Below, piece after piece: positions 21,002 through 33,049 of a stretch of 64,000 bases of DNA. Position 1 is the stretch's first letter; each line of letters begins with the position of its first letter. Origin of the DNA: Eustoma russellianum (Eukaryota > Streptophyta > Magnoliopsida > Gentianales > Gentianaceae); assembly GCA_036186865.1 (NCBI GenBank), contig AP025055.1, forward strand, positions 8,138,010 through 8,202,009. Reading direction: 5' to 3'. The translations under genes and the position numbers were made by a program. The notes under the pieces are model-generated. The model saw only the letters and a program-made list of their open reading frames with translations, was not told the origin of the DNA and searched no databases.

Positions 21002-23515
21002 AGCGTGTGCATATATATATATAAATGTGTATATATATATATGTATGTATATGGAAAAATATATATATAGCCACACATCTATGGATAAGAATTATGAGAA
21101 ATTTAGACGAGCTATACATAAGGGTATATATATATCGGTTATATACAAAAAGGTGCAACCTAGAGGATTTAGGAAAGAACATTTGAATAAATGGGATAGG
21201 AGCTAAATACATATATGTGCATTATTGGGGGAAAACATATACATGGAATTTATGCTCATACTTCGGCCATAAGCCTTATTAGAGGAGCTATAGCAATTAA
21301 GATCATTTAGACACCATGATTAAATGATGTAGTTGAGTGTAAAACAAGGTTGTATTCAAAAGTGCCCTTCCCTCTCCGCAACAAAGGGGGCCGCCGGATG
21401 CATAGTAAAGAGGGAGAAGTTAATCCCCATCTCCCTTGTTACAAGAAGCCTCTTCCTTACCCACTTTAATGAAGTGTATTCAAGAGGTTTTTAAAAAAGG
21501 AAGAGTGATCCTCCTTCCCTCTCCATAAACCGACGGGAGGGAGAGCCAAGGAAGTCCAAGAACCCTACCATATTAAGGCTATCTAGGTAAGACCCCTCCA
21601 TAAATCTTAGTGAGTTACATATTAAGGGAAGAGAAGTTTATATAGCCTCTTTTCTTTGACAGAACCGTGGGTTTCACGGTTCTAGGCGAAGATCTTTCCC
21701 TAAACTCCAAACAAAGGAGAATACTCTAGCAAGAGAAGATCTCCCTCAATCCATCCAAGGTGCAAATGGTAAGACCCTTCATTCTTCTTCTAAGATAAAT
21801 TACATAATCTAAAGAATGGCTAACAAAAGCCCTATGCCGTGTGTGATAGGAAAAGAAAGGGGGAAGTGCTTCTTGTGTCAACCAAACCGAGCAAAATCCA
21901 AGGACTTCAAAGGGAAGTACACTATACTCTTTGTGGTTTGAATGTGAAAGTGTGTGCGTGAAAGGCTAGATATACTTAAGATTTAATCTTAGTTGTATTA
22001 TGCTAAGGTTGAATGCCAAAACTTTCGGCCCAAGGCCATTTGGGGTGTAGGTGTGAAATCTTGTTCTAAAGGTGTAATCTTTGAGGGTTATATGTCTTGT
22101 TATTTGTTAAGCTAAGATGAACAAGTTAAAGATTCTCTCTTTTCTATGATGAGGGTTCACGGTGGAAGGGGTGAAGGGGAATGAGTGTGATTTTGCATGG
22201 AAATGATAACTTAGTGGGAAAGGGAGATAAGTTTTTTGTCTTGTTGTGTGTTGTGCATAACATGCTCTTAGATACATCATTTTCTTGCATGCACCGAAAA
22301 TGGGGCTGTTGGTGAAGGGGGGGCGTGTGCACCCAAAGTTGTTGCTAAATGTTGTGTTAATAGGAATGTGCATGTGAGTCAAAGAATGGTGTATAAGGGT
22401 GTATGAACTGTTTTATGTGGGATTTGCAAGTGGGGTTGTAGCATGTTGAGCCTGTAAAATTTCTATGAAAAGAGTGAGTTAGTGCTTATTTAAGTGTTTG
22501 TGACAAAAATACAAACTAGGGACACGAAGGAAGGTTATATGACCACTCGAGAAAATTTACTAGAACTGGACAGAAACTTGGGCTGTTTTGTGAGACCTGA
22601 AAAGGGACCTTAGGGACTTTCAATTTAGTTGATTTTTGGTAGGACATTAGTCCTATGTATATATTAGATGGGAGATTTGGAATTTCATTAAAAGGAGCCA
22701 CGGTTTATTTTTAATAAATTTTCTAGTAAGGTTGGTCCTGCTGAAAATGCTGTTCTGGACAGAATTTAAGTAACGTGTTGAGTAGCCTAGAAATGGACAT
22801 TAGAGCTATGCAAATTAACAAATTTTTGGTATGACACTAACCCTATGAGTAAAGTAAAGTTGAAAGTTGGAATCTTGTCAAAATGACTTATGGTTCATTC
22901 TTAATGAATTTTCTAGTAAAATGGGTCAGACTGAAATGCGCTGGATTGACAGAACACGATCTGAAACTGGACCTTAGGAAAATGCATTTGGGCCAAATTT
23001 TGGTAGGATGATAGTCCAACAAATTTATTAAGCTGGAGAGTTGGAATTACCGAAAAAGGACTAAAGGATCGGTCACAATAAATTTTATAGCAAAATTGGT
23101 CATTCCAGAATTCAGTTTGTAACCGGTTTATGAAAAGAACAAATGATTCCATTAACGATATCATAATTCCATGAAATTTGCATGGCGATCACTTAAGACA
23201 TACACAAAGGAGTACATGTGAACCATTTGGTCTAGAATGATTATTTCAGTAGGAAATCACTAAGGAGAAGAAGACGCCACTAAGCTGGAAATTTTCCAGC
23301 ATAGCGGCAAGACGCGCTTATTCGTTTATCTCACGCATTATGCCATGTGTTGCATACTACATGTCATGCATTGCATCATCGTCACGTACATGATTTATGG
23401 CATGATTTTATGTGAAAGAAAGATGAAAAGCGTTTTCAAAATGATGATTTTTTTTAAAGAACGATTCCCCACCGATACCGTGTGTGAGTATGAACTTGGC
23501 CAGTAAGAACCCACT

Positions 23516-23700
23516 CAGATCCGGGTTAAGTGATCTGAAAGTATGACCGTTCAGGCCCGGAGATAATAGGCCTGATGATGATGACCATGCTGGTCCAGAA
23601 AGAATAGACCCGACAAGTAGATGACGTTACCGTTCCGAATCCGAGAATAATAGATTCGAATGGGAGACGTTACCGCCTCAGATCCGGGAAGATAGATCTG
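23516..23700 (+). repeat. Tekay LTR hairpin array, G4 copy
   Basis: Five hairpins occur in tandem, in LTR sense: CAGATC/GATCTG, CAGGCC/GGCCTG, CTGGTC/GACCCG (imperfect), CGAATC/GATTCG, CAGATC/GATCTG. Loops are 10-11 nt, mostly CGG(A/G)nnnAATA-like. Spacers contain GATGATGAC or GACGTTACC. The array ends about 815 bp before the LTR end. Confidence 0.8.
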
Positions 23701-24514
23701 AACACTCTATTGTTTTGCGACGATGATGATTTAAAAGAAAAACATGAAAGATCATATTTCCATTTTCATCTCGATGCATTATACGTACATATGCATGCAT
23801 GTTACATTCATGTAGAGACACATAAGATTTAAGTTGTGATGACCTCGTAGACCCTAAGTATGACGTCTCTAAGTGATGATCCTTGTTGTGTTATTCATCA
23901 ATACGAATTACTGTCTCTTAATGTTATATTCTGCTTTGAGTGATGATTTTACTTAAGTTATGATCTTTCTACATTAAGTGATGATCCCTATCGAGTATTG
24001 GACGGAGGACAGGTATGCTTCTAAACCGAAATTTTAGGGTTTGATTCTTGTTCGCGCTTTCCATTTAACCCTCGATTATTATAGTATACTTGCTGGTGAC
24101 ATTGTCACTCACCCCTATTTTTCCTCCCAGAGGTTGCAGGAGACAAAGTAAAGTGGATCGATGACGAACCTAGGGTTCCCTACCCGTGAGTGTAGTGAAG
24201 GATGGCCAGATTTAGGAGACCGGACTTGCCAGCTTTAAGGGATGACTGATTTATGTATTGAGATGGAAAAACAATTGCTTTTGTTACTTTCTGATACATT
24301 TGTTCTGGGTTGTAAACTTTGAATGGTGGTGATGATGTTTTAATTTCGAAGTTTTAAATTCTGCCACGGTTTCGCTTGCTTATTTACATGTAAGCGCCAA
24401 AATCCATGCATTTATATCATGGATCATGATACGTATGGACGACGCCTAGTACTCTCCTTAGTGAAGTACAGCGGGTGCACCGACTTCGTCGGGGCCAGGG
24501 TGCGGGGCGCCACA

Positions 24515-24519
24515 ATATA
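24515..24519. repeat. Target-site duplication ATATA, right copy (G4)
   Basis: ATATA follows the GCGCCACA end; the LTR of S1 resumes here. Confidence 0.9.
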
Positions 24520-24543
24520 GCTCTCTCCAAATATTTCTTCAAA

Positions 24544-24605
24544 TAATGAACTAGTTAGTTCATTAACTTAAGCACTTCACTTAATGAACTGGTATAATTC
24601 ATTAA
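24544..24605. repeat. Twin inverted repeats near the start of the S1 3' LTR
   Basis: AATGAACTA-gt-TAGTTCATT, then after 15 bp TTAATGAA...TTCATTAA with a longer loop. The same arrangement is in LTR A and solo LTR D. Confidence 0.75.
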
Positions 24606-24824
24606 TCATGACACCTGAAAATAGTATAAAGACAACAAATGTTTGCCATATGATGTAAGATTTAATGTTTCATGGCTTGTTAGTACGACAACATTATATA
24701 TAAACATGTAAAGCATTTTTATCACATAAACATGTCAAGTAAAATTTATTCATTCATGCATTTCGTGAGAACGTAACACTTAAATCATGCATTTTAAAAT
24801 CATTCAAACCTTTTTTTCTCAACA

Positions 24825-24985
24825 ATCTCCCTGTTTGAGAATTTTCAAAATAACACTGGTCCATGATTTAAATGTGATCGCTCCCCCTACAATTATGCAC
24901 AAATTTAAAATTTGAATTTCATATTGTGGCCCCTCTTAAATCATGCTTCTCTCCCCCTTAAATCATGCTTTTCTCTCCCCCTTTA
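24825..24985 (-). promoter_or_regulatory. S1 polypurine tract region (several tracts)
   Basis: On the minus strand, purine runs such as AGGGGGAGAG occur at least four times between the RNase H stop and the LTR start (near 24826-24832, 24889-24896, 24951-24958, 24972-24982). Multiple polypurine tracts have been reported as a Sirevirus feature. No envelope-like gene lies between RNase H and the LTR. Confidence 0.75.
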
Positions 24986-25790
24986 TTTTGTAAATATCAT
25001 CAAAAGTACAAGAATGGAAAGAAATAACAGTTTGTAGCATATCAACAGAACTCATGCCTAATTTTGAGCGTAAATTTTCATACGTGGCTTGATTATGTGC
25101 TTTGGTGAATATGTCGGCTACTTGTGCTTCAGTATGGACATGTTCTATAACAATATTACCACTGTTTTCATGATCACGAAGAAAGTGATATGGTATCTCT
25201 ATATGTTTTGCCTTTGAATGTAAAACGGGGTTCTTAGACAAGTTAATAGCACTCATACTATCACAATATATAGGGATGCAACTTACAGCTTTTCCAAAAT
25301 CAGATAGTTGTTGTTTTATCCATAATAGCTGTGTGAAACAAAGACTAAGTGCCATGTATTCTGCTTCAGTAGTAGATGATGCTACGCTAGCTTGCTTTTT
25401 TGAAAACCAAGATATTAATGAATTGCCGATGAATTGACATGTACCACTTGTGTTTTTTCTATCTATTTTACATCTGTCATAATCTGCATCAGTATAGGCA
25501 TGCAAGTTAAATTCACAATTTTTATCATACCAAATACCTGATGTGGGAGTATGCTTAATGTACCAGAATATTCTTTTTACAGCATTATAGTGTGACACGT
25601 TAGGGTTACTTTGAAAGCGAGCACATATAAAAACACTAAACATGATATCGGGTCTACTTGCAGTAAAATAAAGCAAAGAACAAATCATAGACCTATACAA
25701 ACCATTATCGAAGTCTTTTCCATTCTCATCTTTATCGATTTTAGTGGTTACACTAATAGGAGTGAAAGATGGTTTCAAGTTTTCAAAGTA
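24963..25790 (-). pseudogene. S1 pol: RNase H domain
   Basis: Open for about 271 codons after a frameshift near 25785 that separates it from RT. The copia RNase H pattern is visible: YTDADYDRCK, ISWFSKKQASVASSTTEAEYMAL and YCDSMSAINL, with Asp, Glu and Asp at the expected catalytic places, followed by the conserved KHIEIPYHFLRD and VADIFTKA. It ends at the polypurine tracts. In an intact element it degrades RNA in the RNA-DNA hybrid. It is better preserved than the rest of S1 pol. Confidence 0.9.
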
Positions 25791-26898
25791 AACTTTTTAA
25801 TGATGTCACTCACGTATTTAACTTGACTTATATGTATGACTTTACTAGTTTGTTTAATTTGCAAGCCATGAAAATTATTTAAGTCACCAACCATAGACAT
25901 CTCAAATTTGGATTTCATGCACGTTTCAAAGTCTTCGACTAGCTTATGACATGTAGATAAAAAGACAATATCATCAACATAAATTTGAATAATAAGTAAA
26001 TCCAATTTTTCTTGTTTCAAGAATAAAGTACTATCTATGGTTCCTCTTTTAAATCCATTTTCTAAAAGAAAGGTAGCAAAACAATCGTACCATGTCGTAT
26101 GTGCTTGTTTTAAACCATATAGTGCCTTCTTTAACCTATACACATCATTAGGATATTTTATATCCTCAAAACTGGGTGATTGTTTAACATATACCTCAAC
26201 ATGTATAAAACCGTTTAAGAAATCACGTTTTACGTCCATTTGATAAAGTTTAAAATTCATTATACAAGCAATAGCAAGTAATAATCGTATAGCTTCTAAG
26301 CATGCTACGGGTGTAAATGTTTCTTCATAATCTATTGCCTCTTCTTGATTATAGCCTAGTGCTACAAGCCTCGCTTTTCTTTGAATGACTTACCATCTTC
26401 ATTCATTTTGTTTCTAAAGATCCACTTTGTGACTATGATCGTTTTATCTTGTGGTCGGGGTACTAAATCCCACACATCGTTCCTTGTGAATTGATTTAGT
26501 TCATCATACATAGCGTCAATCCAAGAAGAATCGTTCAAAGAATCAAACACATTCTTGGGTTCTATTTCAGATATCATAGCATGACATTGATTTATTTCAT
26601 CTTGATTTATTCGTCTACGTGGTCGTACACCTTGTGTTATGTCGCATATGATTTGGTCATGTGGGTGATCCCTATGCCGTCTTGGTTGATTATTTTCTAA
26701 GTTTTCATGCATTTCTAATGTGTCATGTTCATCATGTATGATATTTTCTTCTATATCATCTAACACGGGCTTTAGTTCAAAATCATCATCATATTCTTTA
26801 TTTATTTCATCTTCACCAAATTCGTTAAATTTCACATGAATAGATTCTAAAATTTGTCTAGTGATAAGATCGCAACATCTATATGCCTTAGAATTCAC
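25775..26898 (-). pseudogene. S1 pol: reverse transcriptase domain
   Basis: The N-terminal part (to about 26380) includes the pre-RT linker and WDLVPRPQDKTIIVTKWIF. A frameshift near 26378 moves the match to the next frame, which stays open to 25775 through the palm (YQMDVKRDFLNG), LKKALYGLKQ and the catalytic IYVDDIVF near 25970-26000. Copia RTs normally read VKTAFLNG at the first motif; here it is VKRDFLNG. RT and RNase H are in different frames. Apart from these breaks the domain is full length. Confidence 0.9.
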
Positions 26899-26899
26899 A

Positions 26900-27740
26900 G
26901 AATATCCAACAAAGATGCATTCAATGGATTTAGACTCAAATTTATCTAGATTATCTTTTGTATTTTAAGACAAAGCATTTACAACCAAACACACAAAAAT
27001 AATCAATCTTAGGCATGCAATCATTCAAAATTTCATAAGGGGTTTTGTTTATTTTCTTTCTAATTGATAAGAGGTTAACTATATAGCATGTACAATTTAC
27101 GGCTTCCCGTCACAAAAATATAGGAAACTTATTTTCACGTAGCATGGTTCTTGCAATTTCTTGTAATGTCCTATTATTTATTTCTACCACTCCGTTTAAT
27201 TGTGGTGTTCTAGGTTGTGAAAGCTCGTGTTAAATATCTTTTTCTTCGCAAAATACAATCATGTCCTTAATTTTAAATTTGCCACCTCTATCGGTCCTAA
27301 TATTTTTCACATTTAAACCATACTCATTTTCAAGTTGTTTTATTAATTTAGCAATTTCAACGTCACTATTTTCTTTATTTGCAAGAAATAAAGTGCATGC
27401 GTAGCGAGAAAAATCATCAACGATGACACATGCATAATGTCGCCCACCAAGACTTCTAGTAAGACTAGGACCAAACCAATCAACGTGTAGTAACTCTAAG
27501 ACTCTAGATGTACTAATCTCATTATTAGACTTAGGTGATTCACGTGTTTTTTTGCCTTTAATACAAATTCACACAACTTAAAGTTGCTAAATCAAGTTTG
27601 AGCAATCCTCGTACTAGATTCTTTCGTTGAAGTTTCTCAAGAGTTGAGATGCCAATATGTCCTAACCGGCTATGCCACAAATTCACGTTAGGTTCATTTG
27701 ACAGAAAACATTTTACTTTCGCGTCTAACATGTCATCCAT
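26900..27740 (-). pseudogene. S1 pol: integrase
   Basis: The N-terminal zinc-binding part (LWHSRLGHIGISTLEKL) lies near 27650-27680. The core shows VDWFGPS, CVIVDDFSRY and IRTDRGGKF, then PQLNGVVEINNRTLQ, giving the D-D-35-E arrangement between about 27410 and 27170. A TAA interrupts just before HELSQPRTPQ (near 27230) and several stops follow after 27120. In an intact element the enzyme inserts the cDNA into host DNA; these stops make it non-functional. Confidence 0.85.
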
Positions 27741-27799
27741 AGATAGTGTAAAAATGTTTCCTTCTCTTTTTTCCTTTTAATCCGTTTCTCTCTTTCTAT

Positions 27800-28201
27800 T
27801 TATAATATTGCAATATGGATGAGTGAAAGCACAAAACCGTTGTCAAGAAATTGTGAGATGTTAAGCATGTTGTAGGATAGATTATTTACCAGAAAGACAT
27901 TGAAGATTTGAAGAGTGCTCGGGTTTCCAATTGTTCCTCTTCCGATAATTCTTCCTTTGTTGTTGTCTCCAAAGGTTACCGATCCACCTTTCGTAACCTT
28001 CTTCAATTTTGAGAACAAGCTCGAGCCACCCGTCATGTGCCTCGAGAAACCACTGTTAAGGAACCACTTGATTGATGTGGCTTTTGATTTTTGAGTTCCC
28101 TGCAATGTGTAACAACGATTTAGGTACCCTTTATTCTGGGTCCTTAAGAGTTAGTCCTTCAGCCCTTTGCAAGAGTACCTTTTAGTACCCCAAACATCGG
28201 T
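27800..28201 (-). pseudogene. S1 protease region and end of gag
   Basis: An open frame (28105-27800) carries the copia protease block, here WFLNSGFSRHMTG; the family norm has D-S-G, so the catalytic Asp is replaced by Asn. Conserved surrounding phrases (GSVTFGDNNKGRIIGRGTIG, LSYNMLNISQ) support the call. Bases 28106-28201 continue upstream gag-pol in a decayed state up to the G3 insertion; the other side resumes at 36882. Confidence 0.85.
28197..28201. repeat. G3 target site, left copy (TCGGT)
   Basis: Left flank TCGGT; the right flank at 36882-36886 is TGGGT, four of five matching. Confidence 0.6.
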
Positions 28202-30414
28202 TGTAGCGCCCTGCCAGGGACTAGGGTCTCGACATGGTGCACCCGCCGTACTCTGTTGCAAGAAGTACAAGGCGTCGATATCATTCATGCACATATCGTC
28301 ATAACATGTATTGATGAGCTTAAGCAAAGTAAACTAAGCAGAAATAAACATCGACATAAGTAAATCGTAATACATCTGAATAAGTGTCATAAGTACATCA
28401 TAAGTACAAAATATTGGAATACAGAGATGAATATCCAAAATACAAAAGAGGCCGTAGCAGGCTACTAGTCAACACCTCATGCTTAGTCTCGAGGCTCATC
28501 CTCTACAAAATCTGGCTCAGGGTCCTATGGATATGCATGGTAAAATAAAGGGATGAGCGATAACGAATCGTTCAACAAGTATTTTCGCCTAGATTTGTCA
28601 AGTGGATCATGCATGGGGCTTGGAGTGGGTGATACAGTAATGTGTAACACAGATGTTATGTGCGGAAAACGTATGAAAATAACAGAAAAGAAATCAGCAA
28701 AATAAGTTGTACAATAAATCAAACAGATATCACATAATAAAAGACCATCACAGACGAAGAGCATCGTAAGGTAAACCGACTCCTCCGTTAATCATTCTTG
28801 GTTTGGCATATAGTCAATATCGTTCTTGTGTGCAATTTCTTTGGCTTGTTTCTTGTTGTGCTTTTGTCATACTTAGTCTCGTACTACGAGAGTCGTGACT
28901 TAGGGGCACTAAAGGGTTCATGAGACATGATCATGATGAATGCGCCGTAAAACTTCTGAAAAACATTTCCTTTCATACATACATAAACATGATATGAATG
29001 GCTATAGCACTTTTCGTAACATAAGAATGGTACCTACGACTTATCAAATGATTCCCTGAGTAGCCACGAGTATTGTCTATGAATCCCAATAGTCCAACCA
29101 CCGTGTTAACTCATACGTATATAGGACTAATGGTGACGTGTTATAACAGAGAACCCAAGTCCCAGACACGGTGTTATACTCTTCAACAACGTATTTTGCC
29201 CCTGACATCCTCCCCCATGACCAGACATCAGACAGCTCTCCATACAGAACGTCATAGATGTAACTGAAAGGCAGAGAACCTCTGTCCCGGACAAGGTGTT
29301 ACACGCAGCCAGCAGATCATGCGTATAAGGAATGGTAGAGAGCCCTTGTCACAAACAAGGTGTTACACTCACCCACAGATACATGCATAAGTCATATGGA
29401 ATCATTCGTCTCGCAGTACAATTCCTTAAATCCTGAGAACTTTCAAAAATTTCATGTAGAACTTAGAAACAAATTTGTAAATAAACTCAATGGTTGTTGA
29501 AATCTATAAAGACAACATGCATGAAGGAAAGCTTTGCGTAGGTCTCTTTTCTTTTTTATTAACGTCATGGTCATTCTTATTTGGAATTAGTATTTGTTTG
29601 TTCATAATTATAGTTTAATATTATTTATTCAATTAGCTTGTCTTAATTGGCTAATTTGGCCCTTTTTGGGCCATGTGCTAGCATCCATGTAAACTTTAAT
29701 TACTATGACATGTGGTGATAGGAATTATGTCTTTATGATTATTGAACATTTAAATTTTCTTTCCCTAACAACATAAATTCAACATATATTTTACATGCAT
29801 TTAAATATTATGCTTTAAAGTGGTTAATTCATGATAAGACAACAAAATTGGGCCTAGGCCGAAAAGTATATATTGCCTGCATAAATTACTCAATTTCTAT
29901 TTAATGTTCTATTGAGTTTGTTTTTCATATGTATGACTCATAATAACTATCTAATACATAGAAATTGTTACATGGTTGAATTTCATTATTTTAGGTGCCA
30001 AAATGGCCATTGGGTCGAAATCTAGTGAAGTGCAATACTTGGAATTTCAACATTATGTAATGGCAAATATTATGGCCCTTTTTCTTTTTATGTGCTTGTC
30101 ATTCTTATACATTATTATAAAAATATTACACTAAATAAAGAGGGTGGCCGGAGTGTGGGGGGGGGGGGGTAGGAGTGCAAGTGGTAATATTTTATTACTT
30201 TTGACTTTCCTTGTGTAGTATTTTCCTTTTTCCTTTATTAAATCCCTAAATAAAACTTGTACCCTTCATTATTGATTAATATTACACTTATTAAGTTAAC
30301 CTATACACTTATTGTTTAATCTATGCATGTTAATTCAAGTGCGGTTCAACGATCGCACTTGATTTCTATCGTAATTTCTCTTTGTCTCCTAGTCCAGAGA
30401 TGCGGGTTGTAACA
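28202..30414 (-). repeat. G3 3' LTR (2.2 kb, shortened)
   Basis: It matches the G3 5' LTR at both ends but lacks about 2.45 kb corresponding to 34105-36590; the junction is near 30135 (cactaaataaagagg). A 13-base G run sits at about 30160. Confidence 0.85.
29085..29370 (-). repeat. Hairpin-like repeats in the G3 3' LTR
   Basis: At least three copies of a unit containing ...TGTC-ccn-GACAAGGTGTTACAC (plus strand) are spaced roughly 60-130 bp apart. They occupy about the same LTR position as the hairpin arrays of the other Tekay LTRs. Confidence 0.6.
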
Positions 30415-31072
30415 GTCCTCCATCCTTATAAAAAGTTTCGTTCTCGAAACTTAAGGGTTCAATTGTAATTCATTGCTTAATGTTTTCTTTAATGATTCCA
30501 TCCCTGACACATGTAATGAGAATTTTCTGACGTAATGACTTGGCGCTCAATGTGCTTCTCTAAAATCATAACTTATAGCTTTAATTTGGAATTCAAAGTT
30601 TCCATCTATGGGGTATGTATTTGTGGTTGGGGCATGTATATATCTTAATATAACTCCCGTGCTTTGGCAGTTATCCCTTCCAGTATAAATACATCAGCTG
30701 CAATTAATCTATCAATTCTAACATGCTGAAAATTTTAATTGTATTAAGTTGCGTATTTCGTCATGCCTGATGCTGCGTCTGGTGTCCAAAATCCTAGATC
30801 GTGCTCCTTTTAAACCTGATAGTCCATTCATGAGGGTCCTTCTTGTTGTTGTATTCCTACTTGTTGATTTCTTTTCCTTCTAGAACACTCTCTTATCCGG
30901 TGCTCGCTTTGCCACACCTGAAATAGGCACCAGTCCATAGACGACATTCGCCTATATGCCGTTTCCAGCATTGTGGGGATCTACAAATATCTGCTGCCTG
31001 TGGCAAGTATGGACGCCACCTTCATGTCCTATTTCTCCTGTTTCTCTTCTTATGATCTAAAGACGAGAACGC
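30415..31072 (-). other. G3 internal remnant: polypurine tract, damaged gag zinc knuckle
   Basis: A polypurine stretch (plus-strand tcctccatcctt) adjoins the 3' LTR at 30415. A gag zinc-knuckle remnant lies near 30890-30935: FRCGKA is visible, the first Cys is replaced by Tyr and a frameshift precedes the H...C half. Everything from protease to integrase is missing, so a deletion joins late gag to the polypurine region. Confidence 0.65.
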
Positions 31073-31690
31073 TCATTCAACTCCATAACAATTCTCTAAC
31101 AGACTTTCAAAGGTTTCCGAGCGTGTGCCGATTAACCAATCCCGAATTCGAGGGTTCAACCCATGTCTAAACCTGATCACCTTAATTGCATCATCATTCA
31201 TTATCTCCAGAACGTATCGTCCCAAGGAGGCGAAACGTTGGAAGTACTCGGAAACCGTAATACCTTCCTCTTGCTTTAAGGCAGCAAACTCCCCAACTCT
31301 CTGTATCACCAATGCCGGAGAAAGATAGAATACGCAAAATTCTTCCACAAAGTTTGTCCATGCTACGGATTGAGGCAAAGGCTGAATATACATCCTCCAC
31401 CACTGCCTCGCTCGTCCGATCAGAAACGGTAGTATAGTCAGCACTTTTACTTCTTCAGGTGCTCTTATCAACTGAAAACCCTACTCCACTGCATATAACC
31501 ATTTTTTCTGCCTCATCCGAGTTGGGCATCCCATGAAAGTTCAGAACCCAGGTTCTTACCACCAGGTCGTAGTAATAACCACTGCTTCTCCGTGCCTGAG
31601 ACTGGGAGAGTGCGGGTACTGGAGTCTGGTTTGTATCCCTCTGCAAAGCCCCGGCTATCTGATCTATCATGTATAAGGCCTCAGTGAATG
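31073..31690 (-). pseudogene. G3 gag, Retrotrans_gag domain
   Basis: Two frames join near 31465: upstream FHGMPNSDEAEKM, downstream a 132-codon open stretch with RARQWWRM, WTNFVEEFCVFYL, QEEGITVSEYFQRFASLGRY and RFRHGLNPRIRDWL. This matches the Retrotrans_gag region of Tekay-type elements. The product would form the virus-like particle. Upstream of 31690 the frame is not recognisable as coding. Confidence 0.85.
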
Positions 31691-32048
31691 TGCGGAGAAG
31701 CTCCTATGAAGTAGGTGATGGAGGCTGAGTGGGGTATTATAGTGATGTCCATGTCTGCTAAGGAACTAGGATTGTCTCTAGTGGTGATGGTGATGCAGTA
31801 TGACTGCAGGGTCGTGACGTCATCCTAATAAAGTCATCACATTAATGTTATTTGTTTATATCCAACATGTACAATTTCATTTTAAAGTTTTATTCAGGTT
31901 TTAAAGGTTATATACTAAGAACCTGTTCTAACGACCCTATACTAAGGCTGACTTACTCCTTTACAATCAGTCTTGAGTTCTAAAATAATATCCTACGTAC
32001 TCGTCGTTGTTTATCTTATGTTGCCCGCTGTGGATCTGAAGCCTTGAC

Positions 32049-32059
32049 TTTGATACCAC
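32049..32059 (-). promoter_or_regulatory. G3 primer-binding site
   Basis: Minus-strand TGGTATCAAAG directly inside the 5' LTR; one base differs from the initiator-Met-tRNA-complementary TGGTATCAGAG seen in G1, G2 and S1. Confidence 0.75.
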
Positions 32060-32609
32060 CTGTAGCACCCCGCCCGAGACTAGGGTCTCGGCATGGTGCA
32101 CCCGTCATACTCTGCTACGAGAAGTATAAGGCGTCGATATTATTCATACAAAGATCTTCATAACATGTATCGATGAGCGTAAGCAATGTAAAATAAGCAG
32201 AAATAAACATCGACATAAATACATCCTAATACATCCGAATAAGTTTCATAAGTACATCATGAGTACAAAATATCAGAATACAGAGCTGAATATCCAAAAT
32301 ACAAAAGAGGCCGTAGCAGACTACTAGTCAGCTCCTCAAACCTAGTCTCGAGGCTCATCATCTATAAACTCTAGCTTAGGGTCCTGCGGATCTGCATGGT
32401 AAAATAAAGGGATGAGCGATAACAAATCGCTCAGCAAGTATTTCTGCCTAGATTCGTCAAGTGGATCATGAATGGGGGCTGGGGAGTGGGTGATACAGTA
32501 ATGTGTACCACAGATGTTATGTGTGCAAAATGTATGAAAATAACATAAAACAAATCAACAAAATGGATGTGCAATAAATCGAACAGATATCATATAATAA
32601 AAGACCATC

Positions 32610-32728
32610 ACAGATGAAGAGGTATTATTTGCCTACCACTTACCCCTCCCCAGACCCTAGCGATAGCTTTTGCTGTCGTTGGGTTATACTGGATACGGAT
32701 GATGATGATGATGACGACAGATGAAGAG
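32610..32728 (+). mobile_element. Au-like SINE 3' fragment with 12-bp TSD
   Basis: The body, 32622-32716, carries ACCCCTCCCCAGACCC, GGGTTATACTGGATACG and a (GAT)n tail, which resemble the 3' end of Au-type plant SINEs. It is flanked by the perfect duplication ACAGATGAAGAG (32610-32621 and 32717-32728). The 3' LTR of G3 lacks this insert and has a single target copy near 28755. It is 5'-truncated and has no tRNA-like promoter. The family name is from memory of the motif. Confidence 0.75.
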
Positions 32729-33049
32729 CATCATAAGGTAAACCGACTATTCCTTTAATCATTCTTGGTTTGGCATATAGCCAATATCGTTCTTGTGTAC
32801 AATTTCTTTGGCTTGTTTCTTGTTGCTCTTTTGTCATACTTAGTCTCGTACTACGAGATTCATGACTTAGGGGCACTAAAAGGTTCATGAGACATGATCA
32901 TGATGAATGCGCCGTAAAACTTTTGAAAAACATTTCTTTTCATACATACATAAACATGACATGAATGGCTATAACACTTTTCGTAACATGAGAATGGTAC
33001 CTACGACTTATTGAATGATTCCCCAAGTAGCCACGAGTACCGTCTATGA

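Larger units (their letters stand above)
13848..24514 (+). mobile_element. G4: solo LTR of a Tekay-type Ty3/gypsy element, carrying LINE-3
   Basis: It starts TGTTGTACCCC and ends GCGCCACA, with a perfect 5-bp TSD. Without LINE-3 and its extra TSD copy it is about 4.4 kb, matching the full LTR length inferred from G1 (about 4.1 kb). No PBS, gag or pol occurs in 13848-14768 or 21002-24514, so it is a single LTR left by recombination between the two LTRs of a complete element. A hairpin array lies at 23516-23700. Small open frames at 22107-22382 and 22516-23164 lack domains and are not genes. Confidence 0.88.
11467..24824 (-). repeat. S1 3' LTR, split by G4
   Basis: The two parts are 11467-13847 and 24515-24824, together about 2.69 kb, close to the 2.63 kb of intact solo LTR D. 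Its minus-strand start (TGTTGAG) lies at 24824 next to the polypurine tract, and its minus-strand end (CCTACA) is at 11467. It contains a diverged TGCTGAAAT...CAGCA palindrome near 12865. Confidence 0.88.

Noticed and set aside
20990..21065. TA/TATG-rich stretch as a promoter
   Set aside because: It is simple-sequence DNA flanking the LINE-3 target site, with no independent support for promoter function.
22107..23164. Small minus-strand open frames
   Set aside because: They lie within LTR G4, are short and compositionally biased, and have no conserved motif.
24825..24985. Envelope-like gene expected in some Sireviruses
   Set aside because: Only polypurine tracts lie between the RNase H stop and the 3' LTR; no coding space exists.
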